From Clostridium ljungdahlii DSM 13528 (GTDB lineage Bacteria > Bacillota > Clostridia > Clostridiales > Clostridiaceae), in contig NC_014328.1 in NCBI RefSeq assembly GCF_000143685.1, positions 2,976,001-3,040,000 on the forward strand: 64,000 nt of DNA, read 5' to 3'. The number at the start of each line of letters is the position of its first letter. Position 1 is the first letter of the stretch. Both the position numbers and the translations under genes were made by a program. The notes below the pieces were generated by a model, which ran no database searches, had not been told where the DNA came from, and saw only the letters and a list, made by a program, of their open reading frames with translations. Shown here piece after piece: positions 52,380-61,283 of this stretch.

Positions 52380-52739
52380 ATGAGTATAATAGGAACTAAA
52401 TTAAGAAAGATTAGAAAAGCAACTGGACTTTCACTAAAACAATTATCTACTAAAATTAATGGTAAAATATCTATATCCTTTTTAAGTGATATTGAAAATG
52501 GCAGAAGTAATCCTTCCTTTGAAAATCTAAAGCTTATTGCTGCTGCCCTTGAAACCCCAGTTTCTTATTTCATAGAAGATTCAAAGGATAGTATATTCTC
52601 TAGCACCATTGATGATGCAGATTTTATTCACATAATTAATCTGCTCCAGGACTTTAAAGATTGGAATATAGAAGATAAAAAAGAACTTCTATTCTATTTA
52701 AAGGCTAAGAAAGTTATCAGAGATAGCAACCATCAGTGA
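52380..52739 (+). CDS. XRE-family regulator with C-terminal helical domain
   Basis: 119 residues. DNA-binding domain LRKIRKATGLSLKQLSTKIN, ISISFLSDIENGRSNPSFEN (recognition helix), then VSYFIEDS and a C-terminal helical part (DFIHIINLLQDFKDW ... KKELLFYLKAKKVIRD) suited to dimerisation. Size and plan resemble SinR/ImmR-type repressors. AGAGG is 7 bp upstream of ATG 52380. Confidence 0.85.
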   Translation: MSIIGTKLRKIRKATGLSLKQLSTKINGKISISFLSDIENGRSNPSFENLKLIAAALETPVSYFIEDSKDSIFSSTIDDADFIHIINLLQDFKDWNIEDKKELLFYLKAKKVIRDSNHQ

Positions 52740-52845
52740 AATTTATACACTATATGTTTACCAAAATATAATTTAATACATAAAAGTAAAGAACTATGAA
52801 ACATATATAAATAAATTATACGCAATGAATGGAGTATAAAAGAAA

Positions 52846-53166
52846 ATGGATGCTAATATTTTTATTCTTTTATTAAAGTATATAGCAATAAGTGTTTTTA
52901 TTCTTATTATCATAATCCTTGTATTAATCAACTTATATCCACTTTTATTTTATAAGTCTCCCGAAACAAAATTGAAAATGAATAGATTTGATGTGATAAT
53001 TATTTTAGGCTTTCATGCATTACAGGATGGAAAACCTTCTCCTATAATGAGAGAAAGAGTTGTAAAAGCAGTTGAATTATTTAATAAAGGATATGCTAAT
53101 AACATTATATGGTAGGGTGGAGGAGTCTCTACTAAATATATTGAAGCAAATGTTATGACTATTTGA
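52846..53166 (+). pseudogene. YdcF/SanA-like DUF218 protein, truncated
   Basis: N-terminal membrane anchor (ISVFILIIIILVLINLYPLL), then RFDVIIILGFHALQDGKPSP and MRERVVKAVELFNKGYANNI, the start of the DUF218 domain, where a TAG stops translation after 89 codons. The same frame continues GGGVSTKYIEANVMTI, the next DUF218 motif, before a TGA. The remaining ~100 residues are missing. So there is a nonsense mutation plus 3' loss. Confidence 0.7.
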
Positions 53167-53532
53167 TAAATAAAACACACTATCACTCCTATTTATTAAT
53201 ACTTTAGAAGGGATGGGTTCGAAGGCAAAGCCCCTATAAAGATATAAGGATATGCTTAAAATTGATATGATATATATTTAAGATAAGCTGTTTTCTTTAC
53301 CCTACATTTACATGATAATGAAAATTTGAAAAATAAACTTGTTTATAAAATTATTTTTTTATTGACTCAAATTTCACTTTTATTGGTGTTATAATTTTAT
53401 TATAATTTGATATTTTTGGAGATTGAAATAAAGGCTATTCAAAATAATAAATCAATGCGGCTTATGAAAAATATAAAACAACTCAATAAATAGTAATTTA
53501 TCAGAAATGGTTGCAAGGTTATTTAATGTTTT
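53167..53532. other. Intergenic region, no gene recognised
   Basis: AT-rich DNA downstream of the DUF218 remnant. TTGACT near 53373 and TATAAT near 53399 could be promoter parts for the hydrolase gene, but the spacing is too long (about 22 bp) to be convincing. Nothing else is seen. Confidence 0.35.
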
Positions 53533-54372
53533 ATGTATACGGAAGCGAGGTTATATAAGGTGAAGGGTAAGGAGTTAAAGACAAGAAGAGGCATCGTTTA
53601 TTATTGGATTAGTCGTAACAAAAATCCGCACACAAAATGTATCGTTTTTACGCATGGAGTAACCGCCGATCACTCTATGTTTGAAAAACAAGTTGAATAC
53701 TTTAAACAAGAATATACAGTAATTACATGGGATGTTCCTCTCCATGGTCTTTCACGCCCATATTCAAATTTTACATATGAAAATTGTGCACATGATCTAA
53801 TGAGAATATTGGATCAGGAAAAAGTTGATAAGGTAATATTGGTCGGGATGTCTATGGGTGGTTATCCCAGTCAGGAGTTCGCGTTTCGTTATGCTGAAAA
53901 AGTAGAAGGTTTTATAGCACTTGATACCACACCTTTTGGTATTAGCTATTACTCAGGATTAGATATTTGGTGGTTAAAACATATTGCTTTACTAGCAAAA
54001 TGTTTTTCAAAAAATGCTTTGCGAAAAAGCATGGCAAAATCCGTTTCCAGAACGAAGTATTCATATGACAAGATGATAGAAATGCTTGCACCATTTACAA
54101 AATCACAAATCATTGAACAAATGGATATTGCTTATGGTACCTTTACAAAGGAAAATAAAGATGTTAGTTTTTCTTTTCCAGTACTGATTTTGCTTGGCGA
54201 ATTCGATAAAACTGGAAAGGTAAATCAATATTGTCAAGCATGGTCAAAGAAAGAGGGATATCCGCTCCATATAATAAATAATGCAGCACATTTTTCAAAC
54301 GGAGACAATCCAGAACAGGTAAATTCTGAGATACAGGAATTTATAAGTAAATTAGGCAATTACAACGTATAG
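53533..54372 (+). CDS. Alpha/beta hydrolase
   Basis: 279 residues. The oxyanion region IVFTHGVTADHSMF, nucleophile elbow GMSMGG with S107, the acid D in LLGEFDKTGKV (~225) and the catalytic H in NNAAHFSNGDNPE (~250) give a complete triad. A helical lid lies between. Substrate unknown; short-chain ester or lactone is typical. A GCAAGG lies before ATG 53533 at rather long distance. It may share a transcript with the acetyltransferase 67 bp downstream. Confidence 0.85.
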   Translation: MYTEARLYKVKGKELKTRRGIVYYWISRNKNPHTKCIVFTHGVTADHSMFEKQVEYFKQEYTVITWDVPLHGLSRPYSNFTYENCAHDLMRILDQEKVDKVILVGMSMGGYPSQEFAFRYAEKVEGFIALDTTPFGISYYSGLDIWWLKHIALLAKCFSKNALRKSMAKSVSRTKYSYDKMIEMLAPFTKSQIIEQMDIAYGTFTKENKDVSFSFPVLILLGEFDKTGKVNQYCQAWSKKEGYPLHIINNAAHFSNGDNPEQVNSEIQEFISKLGNYNV

Positions 54373-54439
54373 GACTTACAAATTTCAACTTAAGACTAAG
54401 TATTATAAATAGTAATTTATAAGAGAGGAAAATTAAAAT

Positions 54440-55189
54440 ATGTGTACTGATTTTGTTAACTTAACAACAGAAAATCTTTCTAATGAACATTTATGCTGTA
54501 TTATACGCAGTAAAAAACCCCACCAAGGTATTGACAAAAAAAGGCGATGGCTTTCTGATAGACTAAATGAAGGTCACGTTTTTAGAAAGTTAAATGAAAA
54601 GGCAACAGTTTTTATTGAATATGCCCCTGTTGAAACAGCTTGGGTCCCTATAACTGGTGATAACTATTACTATATATATTGTCTATGGGTTTCTGGTTGT
54701 TATAAAGGAAAAGGGTATGGTAAATCACTAATGGAGTATTGCTTGGCAGATGCAAGAGAAAATGGTAAATCAGGCATTTGCATGCTCGGAGCAAAGAAAC
54801 AAAAACATTGGCTTTCTGATCAATCATTTGCAAAGAAGTTTGGTTTTGAGGTTGTTGATACTACCGACAATGGATATGAACTGCTTGCACTTTCTTTTGA
54901 TGGAACAACACCAAAGTTCACACAAAATTCTAAAAAACAAGAAATTGAATGTAGAGATTTAACAATTTATTATGATATGCAATGCCCTTATATCTATCAA
55001 AATATTGAGAAGATAAAACAGTATTGTGAAATGAATGATGTTCCTGCATCTTTAATTCAAGTGGATATACTACAAAAAGCAAAGGAATTGCCTTGTGTTT
55101 TTAATAACTATGCTGTGTTTTATAAAGGGAAATTTGAAACAGTGAATCTATTAGATATCGGAAGTTTAAAGAGAATACTCAAGAAATGA
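54440..55189 (+). CDS. GNAT acetyltransferase with YoaP-type C-terminal domain
   Basis: 249 residues. The N-terminal GNAT domain (about 1-155) has YYIYCLWVSGCYKGKGYGKS (acetyl-CoA loop) and AKKFGFEVVDTTDNGYELLA. The C-terminal part (165-249) has DLTIYYDMQCPYIYQNIEKI, with a CPY thioredoxin-like motif, and AVFYKGKFETVNLLDIGSLK; this is the YoaP-like extension. AGAGAGG precedes ATG 54440. Function of YoaP proteins is not known. Confidence 0.85.
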   Translation: MCTDFVNLTTENLSNEHLCCIIRSKKPHQGIDKKRRWLSDRLNEGHVFRKLNEKATVFIEYAPVETAWVPITGDNYYYIYCLWVSGCYKGKGYGKSLMEYCLADARENGKSGICMLGAKKQKHWLSDQSFAKKFGFEVVDTTDNGYELLALSFDGTTPKFTQNSKKQEIECRDLTIYYDMQCPYIYQNIEKIKQYCEMNDVPASLIQVDILQKAKELPCVFNNYAVFYKGKFETVNLLDIGSLKRILKK

Positions 55190-55272
55190 GAATACAATTT
55201 TGGGTTTTCCATTTGATAATTAGGACTGTCTATTAAAAAGAAGTGTCATCTGAATGTATGATGGAGCTATAG

Positions 55273-55678
55273 CTATATAGGTGTTATCTCATCTACAAAA
55301 CCTTGCGATATAACCCCAGGTCCACCCACTAACTCTAAATCAGTTGTTTGTAGAGTATTAATTCTTACATATTCTATAAGCATTTAATATTGCATCTTAA
55401 TCGTCTTTATCAATTAATACTAATGGTGCTAAATATTTTTCTGCTGCTGCAGAAGCTACTAATGCATCTGCATATCCTTCACCTGATACTAGTACTACAT
55501 TGTCTGAAGTTGTCCAGTTTGTTGTTGCAACCTTTGCTACTGTTGCATATCTGTTATCACCACTTACTCTTGTTGGTTGTCCTTGTGCTGCTTTAACAGA
55601 TCCAACTGATAAAGCTGTCGTTAAAACCACGGTCATAAGTGCAGCTTTAAAAACTGATTTTGCACTTTTCTTGTTCAT
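55273..55678 (-). pseudogene. Cell-wall-binding repeat 2 (CWB2) protein, decayed
   Basis: The N-terminal part (55397-55678) encodes a signal peptide (KSVFKAALMTVVLTTALSVG) and the first CWB2 repeat: TRVSGDNRYATVAKVATTNW and NVVLVSGEGYADALVASAAA, ending LVLIDKDD at a TAA. Further on, the minus strand at 55273-55350 reads LELVGGPGVISQGFVDEITP, another CWB2 motif. The intervening repeats and any catalytic domain are lost. Intact relatives anchor surface proteins to the cell wall polymer. Confidence 0.65.
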
Positions 55679-55866
55679 ACTAAAATACCCTCTTCCATAT
55701 TAAATAACTATTCTTATATGAATATCTTTTCTAAATTAATTATATACCATGTGTTTAGAATTTTTTCATAAAAGGTAAAACCTATTAAAAAAATTCTGAT
55801 AAGCTTTTTGAGATTGTTTAGGACAGTAACTTATTTGGAATTATATAAATATAAGAGGTGTTATAA

Positions 55867-56019
55867 ATGAAATTTAATAAAAGAATCATAATACTAGATA
55901 TCCTAATATTAATAGTACCTATAATTATAATCATTTTGTTAATGCCAATTCTGCCTGATAAAATATCAATTCATAGAGGGCTAACTAATAGATATAGTGA
56001 TAAGAAATATTTCTTTTAG
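55867..56019 (+). pseudogene. DUF1648/SdpI-like protein N-terminal fragment
   Basis: From ATG 55867 (AAGAGGTG upstream): KRIIILDILILIVPIIIIIL, a membrane helix, then LPDKISIHRGLTNRYSDKKY, the DUF1648 motif (L-P-D-x-I-P-x-H-x-x-x-x-G). It stops after 50 residues; the next frame continues LGLLPYIFICLFF, so a one-base shift at a T run broke a longer gene related to the SdpI immunity family. Confidence 0.5.
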
Positions 56020-56024
56020 GATTA

Positions 56025-56227
56025 CTACCATATATCTTTATCTGCCTGTTTTTCATCCTGCTGCCATTCTTTACTCCAAAACCACACCTGATCTTTTTGG
56101 ACTACGACTACTGGTCTAATTACTATTTTATTATCTTTAGCATAAATATCTATATTGTCACCAATTTTTTAATTTAACTTTTTTATTACTTCTTTTGGAA
56201 TTGTAATCTGAGATTTTTCTCTTAATT
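56025..56227 (-). pseudogene. AbrB/MazE-type antitoxin remnant
   Basis: The minus strand reads LREKSQITIPKEVIKKLN, a TAA, then KIGDNIDIYAKDNKIVIRPV and a tail with QVWFWSKEWQQDEKQADKDI before the stop. This is the SpoVT-AbrB swapped-hairpin domain with the characteristic Q-I-T-I-P-K-E-V and D-x-x-x-I-x-P. The internal TAA and lack of a start codon make it a pseudogene. No toxin gene is found beside it. Confidence 0.6.
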
Positions 56228-56357
56228 AAGTAATAATATAATCTCCTTACTAAATTATTATTTTCTTATTTTCTAATTTTGTTATATACGAATTTTTACT
56301 TTTTGTATACAAAAATTTTATTAAATTAACATCTTGTGCTACAAGAGTTAAACCATA

Positions 56358-56408
56358 ATTTTGTTTACTAACTAAGACTATATGATAGATATTAATTCTA
56401 TCAAGTGG
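56358..56408. repeat. Dispersed repeat R1, copy b
   Basis: ATTTTGTTTACTAACTAAGA and TATGATAGATATTAATTCTA match 1121-1171. The hairpin arms are less complete here, so this is a degenerated copy. Confidence 0.5.
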
Positions 56409-56542
56409 ATTATAGAACCAATTTAAATATCAAACTTTATTATAAAACTGCATTTACCAAAATGATCTGTTGTCTTCCTTTTTGGAATTATCTTTATTTT
56501 GTTTGGAACTGCTGCTTTTAGCACCATAATTGTCAAGAAAAC

Positions 56543-57256
56543 TTAATTAGGTATCCTTTTATCAAGCTTAAGAAGTTCATCAGGGTTCAATAAATTTCTT
56601 TTACTTGAAGATGTATTCTTTGAGCCAAAGTCTGTAAGTCCTTCAATTCCTGATTTCCTGTTTTCAGAATGAGTTTCTACTGTAGAATTTTCCATGTGAT
56701 CAGAAACCTGCTTTGCTGCCACATCATCTGATGTACCCAAAAAAGCTGACTGTCACAATTACCCAAAATCTCTAGCCACGCATTGTTAGGATATCTATTC
56801 TGCAGCTGGGCTATATTCTGAAATACTACAAAGCATATTATGCCCCTGGACCTTAATGTAGATATCTTCTTAGTAAAATCAAATATTATACAAAAATAAG
56901 CAACCTTTTCATATTTAGGTTCCGTTAGATCTATATCACTTGTTGCTATTAAATTCTAAACTATCTCATTTTGAAAATTCTAAACTATCTCATTTTGAAA
57001 AATCTGAAGTTTTGAACCAAGGCCTATAACAATATTTGGTTTTATCTTGTCACTTGCCTGTGAATATATGGCATAAGGCATTTTAGCTGGATTTGTATAA
57101 CCAAGCCGTGCAAACATGGCATCAAGTGTTAATACATCTTTTGTAGCCAGCATTGAATAAGCTGTTGCCAGATTCCTATCTTCTTTTGGTAATACAGTTA
57201 CTACATTAAAGTACCAGTGCCTTTAAAAGATTCATCTCTGACTTGTCCCAGAATTC
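56543..57256 (-). pseudogene. VirD4/TraG conjugative coupling protein remnant
   Basis: Fragments of one protein follow in order on the minus strand: EFWDKSEMNLLKALVL; LATAYSMLATKDVLTLDAMF; YTNPAKMPYAIYSQASDKIK; IGLGSKLQIFQNEIV; STLRSRGIICFVVFQNIAQL; QNRYPNNAWLEILGNCDSQL; GTSDDVAAKQVSDHM; and KRNLLNPDELLKLD. This is the C-terminal half of a type IV coupling ATPase as found in Tn916- or Tn1549-like elements, broken by several frameshifts and deletions. It marks a lost integrative conjugative element. Confidence 0.75.
56952..56999. repeat. 24 bp tandem duplication
   Basis: The 24 bp unit beginning AATTCTAAACTATCTCATTT occurs twice in direct succession (56952-56975 and 56976-56999), inside the coupling-protein remnant, where it adds a second copy of the in-frame stop after FQNEIV. 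Confidence 0.85.
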
Positions 57257-57264
57257 ATTCACTC

Positions 57265-57560
57265 TTAATTATTCTTTTTATCATCAGGTGACAAATTTTT
57301 TATGTAATGTCTGGAGCCTAATCCTCCTATTTCTTCACCTCCAAAAAAAAACAAATCTTAATTCATACTCACTTGATACATTTTTTAATAATCTAGCTGT
57401 CTCCATAACTACTGAAACCCCAGAAGCATTGTCGTTTGCTCCTACGGAGTTCCTCTCACAATCATAATGTGCACAAATAACAATAATTCCTTTATTTATA
57501 GTTTGATTTATTATTTCTAGTTGCTATTAAATTTTGACTGTTACTTACTCCTGTTTTATC
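57265..57560 (-). pseudogene. M28 family aminopeptidase remnant
   Basis: The minus strand reads GIIVICAHYDCERNSVGAND, NASGVSVVMETARLLKNVSS and EYELRFVFF, then a run of nine T residues where the frame shifts by one, then GGEEIGGLGSRHYIKNLSPD and a stop. The metal ligands H and D of AHYD, D of GANDNASG and the catalytic E of GGEE are all present, but the frameshift and missing ends make it non-functional. It abuts the coupling-protein remnant with 8 bp between them. Confidence 0.7.
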
Positions 57561-57668
57561 ATTTTCCGTACGATTGGATAAAGAAAATGTCTGTATCTGC
57601 GTTAATTAAAACCATTTCTCTAGTTTAATAGGACACTAAATAAGAATATTATTATTCCCAATTTACTT

Positions 57669-57884
57669 TCAGTTGAACTTTTTATGTTTAATATAGTTCT
57701 TGAATGCATACAATATTGAAAATTCTACAACTAAAATAATAAGATTTGCTGCCAGTATAATTAATACTTGTTTCCATAATTCCAACGTTGTAAATGATAA
57801 TGCATAAAAATAACATAATATTGAAACAACAAATATATTTAAATATAAAATATTTTGCTTCTTTATACATTTGCCTTTATTCAT
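57669..57884 (-). CDS. Small two-helix membrane protein
   Basis: 71 residues with two membrane helices (ILYLNIFVVSILCYFYALSF and VLIILAANLIILVVEFSILY) and short basic ends. AAGGTG lies 7 bp before ATG 57884. No family recognised; it seems intact but is surrounded by remnants. Confidence 0.5.
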   Translation of the reverse strand: MNKGKCIKKQNILYLNIFVVSILCYFYALSFTTLELWKQVLIILAANLIILVVEFSILYAFKNYIKHKKFN

Positions 57885-58049
57885 CTAATTCACCTTCTTC
57901 ACAAAAATTTACTTTTACATCACATAATTAAGAATATTATTTGCTCTTATATATTCACCTATCCCTCATTTCATCTATAATTAATTACCTCACTTCCCAA
58001 CAAATTTTATTTAATATAATTAGAACGTATTAAATTACAAATGTATTAT

Positions 58050-58147
58050 TTATTTTATTATACAATATATTATTGTATAAACTTGCTATCAATCATCAAA
58101 ATACAATACTTCTTAAATATCCATGCCCTATTTGCTTAATTAGAGCC
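58050..58147. repeat. Dispersed repeat R4, copy a
   Basis: About 98 bp, including ACTTGCTATCAATCA and CATGCCCTATTTG, recur at 59936-60035 in the same orientation with roughly 80% identity by eye. The two copies enclose the histidine phosphatase and DUF3788 genes. Confidence 0.5.
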
Positions 58148-58218
58148 AGGTTAAAAGTTTATGGTGAACTGTCAATAATATATGATGGCAGGTTACCTGA
58201 GTAAAATGTTTATAAAAA

Positions 58219-58242
58219 TAACGCCTTTTTTCTTAGGCGTTA
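58219..58242 (-). terminator. Terminator of the histidine phosphatase gene
   Basis: On the minus strand TAACGCC and GGCGTTA pair over a 10-base loop and are followed by ATTTTTAT. It starts 21 bp after the stop at 58263. Confidence 0.75.
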
Positions 58243-58262
58243 CTGACATACTCATTTTTAAA

Positions 58263-58808
58263 TCACCTGGGTAAATTAGCCAAATCTTTCAGAGACAGCT
58301 TGGTGATGATTTCATACCCTTTACCTCGTCCCAATGGCTTTATAATTACTGTTCCCATATCTGTAATTTGACCCAAACCGATTCCCTGTGGAAAACTGTG
58401 GGAAATAATAACCTTATTGCTTCCTTGAGGAGGGATGACTTCTAATTGTAATTGAAAATAATCTAATATTCTTTTCTGTTCTGCAGTGAGCAAATTTCCA
58501 CTTAACCTATAGATTTGAAAAAGAAATGGATCAATTTGTATATTGTCTCTTCCAAAAGCTAACCGACCCGTTTCTATGGCTCTGCAAAAGGGGCTAGTCA
58601 GAACAGGGTAACTAACAGGAATACCCAGAATGCGAAATAGTTGTCCATAATAAATCGCTTGTCTTCTTCCGGCTTCGGAAAGATTTCTTTGGGTATTACA
58701 GTAATAAAAATTCAAATTAGGCTGGTCCTCTCCAACTGTCGCTTCCCCATGCTTAGCATATAATATATATCCTCCACTCCTAAGTAAATTTAATAATGAA
58801 CTATTCAA
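58263..58808 (-). CDS. Histidine phosphatase family protein with KHG motif
   Basis: 181 residues of the phosphoglycerate-mutase-like superfamily. The catalytic R-H-G appears as K-H-G (ILYAKHGEATVGEDQ); the second arginine (TSPFCRAIETGRLAF) and the second histidine (KVIISHSFPQGIG) are present. The phospho-accepting His is thus kept while the first Arg is Lys, which may lower or change activity. Start is TTG 58808 with GGAGAA upstream. Monocistronic. Substrate unknown. Confidence 0.8.
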   Translation of the reverse strand: MNSSLLNLLRSGGYILYAKHGEATVGEDQPNLNFYYCNTQRNLSEAGRRQAIYYGQLFRILGIPVSYPVLTSPFCRAIETGRLAFGRDNIQIDPFLFQIYRLSGNLLTAEQKRILDYFQLQLEVIPPQGSNKVIISHSFPQGIGLGQITDMGTVIIKPLGRGKGYEIITKLSLKDLANLPR

Positions 58809-59267
58809 AGTAACTTCTCCTTCTACATATAACTTCTATATTGTTACTAATATATGATATTTGCTTTAAATTGTTCAAATTTATATATCTAGTATTTCAA
58901 TAGTTAAATTTAGCCCATTTCTATATTCACCAATACATATTTAGAAACATATACTAAATCAATGAGTATTTATAATTTATCTCAATTTACCCCAACAGAA
59001 ATAAACATTAGGTCTTTAAACATCACACAAAAAATCAGCTATACAAACTAAAAATTACTGCTATTATTGAAGCTATGCTATATGACAAAATTATCTCGAC
59101 GTAGCTCATAAGAAAAACTTCAGCTAACGTAGATGATACTATTACAATTTCATGTAGTGATCGGGCTTTATTTCATAAAAACCACCTAGAAGTGGTAATA
59201 CCAGCAAATATGTCACCAGTGGCAAAGTAGTAAAACTATGGCAATTAATTATTACACCCTACACACA
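58809..59267. other. Intergenic region, no recognised gene
   Basis: AT-rich for the first 280 bp. On the plus strand 59113-59232 reads ANVDDTITISCSDRALFHKN followed by HLEVVIPANMSPVAK and stops, without a start codon; I recognise no family. It may be decayed coding DNA. Confidence 0.3.
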
Positions 59268-59714
59268 TTACCTTTGCTTAGGCTTTTTCTTAATGCACAC
59301 GAGTTTCTGGACATCCATCAGTTCATTATCATTTTCTACCCTGTAATGTATCCAACCACCATCACCACATGGATAACGATTTTCCCATAGTTTTTTTGTT
59401 TTAGGAATCATTTTATCCAACTCTTTATACAGCTTTTTTAATTCATTTTTTCCTATTGTTATTGTGACTGTAAATGAACCTCTTTCAAAAAATACATAAC
59501 ACAATAATTTATTTTTATGGCTATATTTATACCCCCACCCATAGTTGTTGCCAAATGGAAATTTTAATTCACGAATTAAATCATAACTATCATGTAAAAA
59601 TGTTTCAAGTTTTGATAGCCTGTTATAAGCTTCTTTCCCTAGAAAATCACCTATTTCTAAAGACGTAGGAATTACATTCTTATCCATAAACCTTTCAACT
59701 GTACTCGTATACAT
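59268..59714 (-). CDS. DUF3788 domain protein
   Basis: 148 residues from ATG 59714 (AAAGGAGTG upstream). The conserved features are IGDFLGKEAYNRLSKLETFL, KFPFGNNYGWGYKYSHKNKL with LCYVFFERGSFTVTITIGKN, and the glycine-rich CGDGGWIHYRVENDNELMDV near the C-terminus. DUF3788 proteins are widespread in Firmicutes and related to YdhG/DUF1801-like folds; function unknown. Confidence 0.85.
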   Translation of the reverse strand: MYTSTVERFMDKNVIPTSLEIGDFLGKEAYNRLSKLETFLHDSYDLIRELKFPFGNNYGWGYKYSHKNKLLCYVFFERGSFTVTITIGKNELKKLYKELDKMIPKTKKLWENRYPCGDGGWIHYRVENDNELMDVQKLVCIKKKPKQR

Positions 59715-59935
59715 AATTAGCACTCCTTTGTTACAAGTATTCATAGTTCATAAATTCAATTTCAATAAGATATCATTATACTCCATTTTACCCAAATTAT
59801 ATTATTTTCTAAAGTCATTTCTATAATCAAATAATTTAAATATTTCATATTATTAGCTTATAAATTTCTATCTATACATTATAGTAACATATTAAATATG
59901 ACACCTGTATGTCATAACAACTTACAACTGCAAAT

Positions 59936-60035
59936 TTATTCTATTATACAACATATTATTATAGAAGCTTGCTATCAATCAAAAAATATAACATTTCTTA
60001 AAATATTTCATGCCTTATTTGGTTAACTAGAACCA
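59936..60035. repeat. Dispersed repeat R4, copy b
   Basis: Matches 58050-58147 (TTATTCTATTATACAACATA, GCTTGCTATCAATCA, CATGCCTTATTTGG). It lies just before the SOS-type box of the lexA remnant. Confidence 0.5.
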
Positions 60036-60052
60036 ATTATTTATCGGTATTA

Positions 60053-60064
60053 GAACATATGTTT
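60053..60064 (+). promoter_or_regulatory. SOS (LexA) box
   Basis: GAACATATGTTT matches the Gram-positive SOS box GAAC-N4-GTTC with one mismatch, 51 bp before the lexA-like start. lexA genes are normally autoregulated through such a box. Confidence 0.55.
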
Positions 60065-60114
60065 GTTAAAATAATATTTAATACTATAAAGCCATTGACT
60101 AAAGGGGTGCGTTT

Positions 60115-60243
60115 ATGTTAAACAGAAAGGGATCTAATCAATTAAAGATTTATACTTTATAAAATTGTATATTAACCAAAAAGAATATTCTCCATCCATA
60201 AGAGAAATATGTAAAGCTGTAGGATTAAATTCTATATCAATTT
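60115..60243 (+). pseudogene. LexA N-terminal remnant
   Basis: From ATG 60115 (AAAGGGGTG upstream) the frame reads MLNRKGSNQLKIYTL and stops; the adjacent frame continues FIKLYINQKEYSPSIREICK and AVGLNSISI, the LexA helix-turn-helix (Y-x-P-S-x-R-E-I-x-x-A-x-G-L-x-S). A one-base shift and loss of the self-cleaving C-terminal domain make it inactive. An SOS-like box precedes it. It is likely an extra, decayed copy. Confidence 0.65.
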
Positions 60244-60248
60244 TAGTA

Positions 60249-61283
60249 TTATTCCAGCAGAAATTTTATTCTAGGATCATCTTTTACAAAATCAAGTTTT
60301 TTGTCTTTTTTAATTCTCATTTTTGCTAACCTTTCATATTTATCTTTGTTCCAACTATTGGATGACTTCCATTTTCTATGCTTATATAGCTTTGACTTCA
60401 TATTATCCATACTGTCTGCTTCGTTTACCATATTTATAATCGTCTCTATAGTTTTTTCTTTATCTTGTTTTTCCACTGCTAAATATAAATCTAATTCATC
60501 TTTCTGATACAATCCTAAATCAAACACCTCAACTACACTTTTTGCACGCTCTGTGTATTCTTCTGCCTCAGTAAATTTATTTTCTTTTAATAGCATCTTT
60601 ATTATAAAAGATAAAGCTACCAATGCTTCATGTGCATCTCTAAATAATATGTATTCACAAACGTTGTAAGCCTCATCAAATTTTCCACTGCTTTCAAGTA
60701 GTAGTACCTGTTGAATTTTTTTCTCCGTGTCTAGATCCATATCTGGAACTTTATCTAATATTTCTTGAGCTTTTTCATAATCTTTTTTCTCTCTATATAT
60801 TGCAGATAGTGATATCTTTGCCATAGAAGCTGTCTTTTCATTGCTACTTGCTGCTGCAAGTTCAATCCAAGCAATAATTTTCTCCTCATATTTATCCTTT
60901 TCTTCCAATGTGTGTGTAGCTAAAAATAACCTTAATATTGATGATATTCTGAGTATTAATTCATCACTGATTGAATACTGTTTGATTAAATCACTGCCTC
61001 TTTCAAAAGCCTTTTTAAAACCCTCTCTTGATGCTATTTCACTAACTTCTTTCCCAAATTTATTAACCTCTGTCTCTGTTAATTTTTCATTAAATGCTAA
61101 TAGAGTATTAACATCAATTTTCAGAACACGTGCGAGAGGTGATAGCAACGTTATATCTGGATATGATATTCCATTTTCCCACTTGTTCACTGCCGGTGCA
61201 CTAATATTTAAATAATTAGCAACTTGTTCTTGAGTAAGATTTTCTTTTTTTCTACAATTTCTAATAACTTCACTTATTCTCAT
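60249..61283 (-). CDS. XRE regulator with TPR-like sensor domain
   Basis: 344 residues. The N-terminal XRE domain (RKKENLTQEQVANYLNISAP, AVNKWENGISYPDITLLSPL) resembles the clostridial group with S-x-P-A-V-N/S-K-W-E. Helical repeats follow (~75-300), e.g. ISLSAIYREKKDYEKAQEIL and EALVALSFIIKMLLKENKFT, of TPR type; the C-terminus ends DFVKDDPRIKFLLE. Such RRNPP-like architectures can sense peptides, though no peptide gene is visible. ATG 61283; GGAG lies 8 bp upstream. Confidence 0.85.
   Translation of the reverse strand: MRISEVIRNCRKKENLTQEQVANYLNISAPAVNKWENGISYPDITLLSPLARVLKIDVNTLLAFNEKLTETEVNKFGKEVSEIASREGFKKAFERGSDLIKQYSISDELILRISSILRLFLATHTLEEKDKYEEKIIAWIELAAASSNEKTASMAKISLSAIYREKKDYEKAQEILDKVPDMDLDTEKKIQQVLLLESSGKFDEAYNVCEYILFRDAHEALVALSFIIKMLLKENKFTEAEEYTERAKSVVEVFDLGLYQKDELDLYLAVEKQDKEKTIETIINMVNEADSMDNMKSKLYKHRKWKSSNSWNKDKYERLAKMRIKKDKKLDFVKDDPRIKFLLE

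Noticed and set aside
53373..53404. Sigma-A promoter TTGACT ... TATAAT for the hydrolase gene
   Set aside because: The spacer is about 22 bp, well outside the normal 16-18 bp range, so I do not annotate it.
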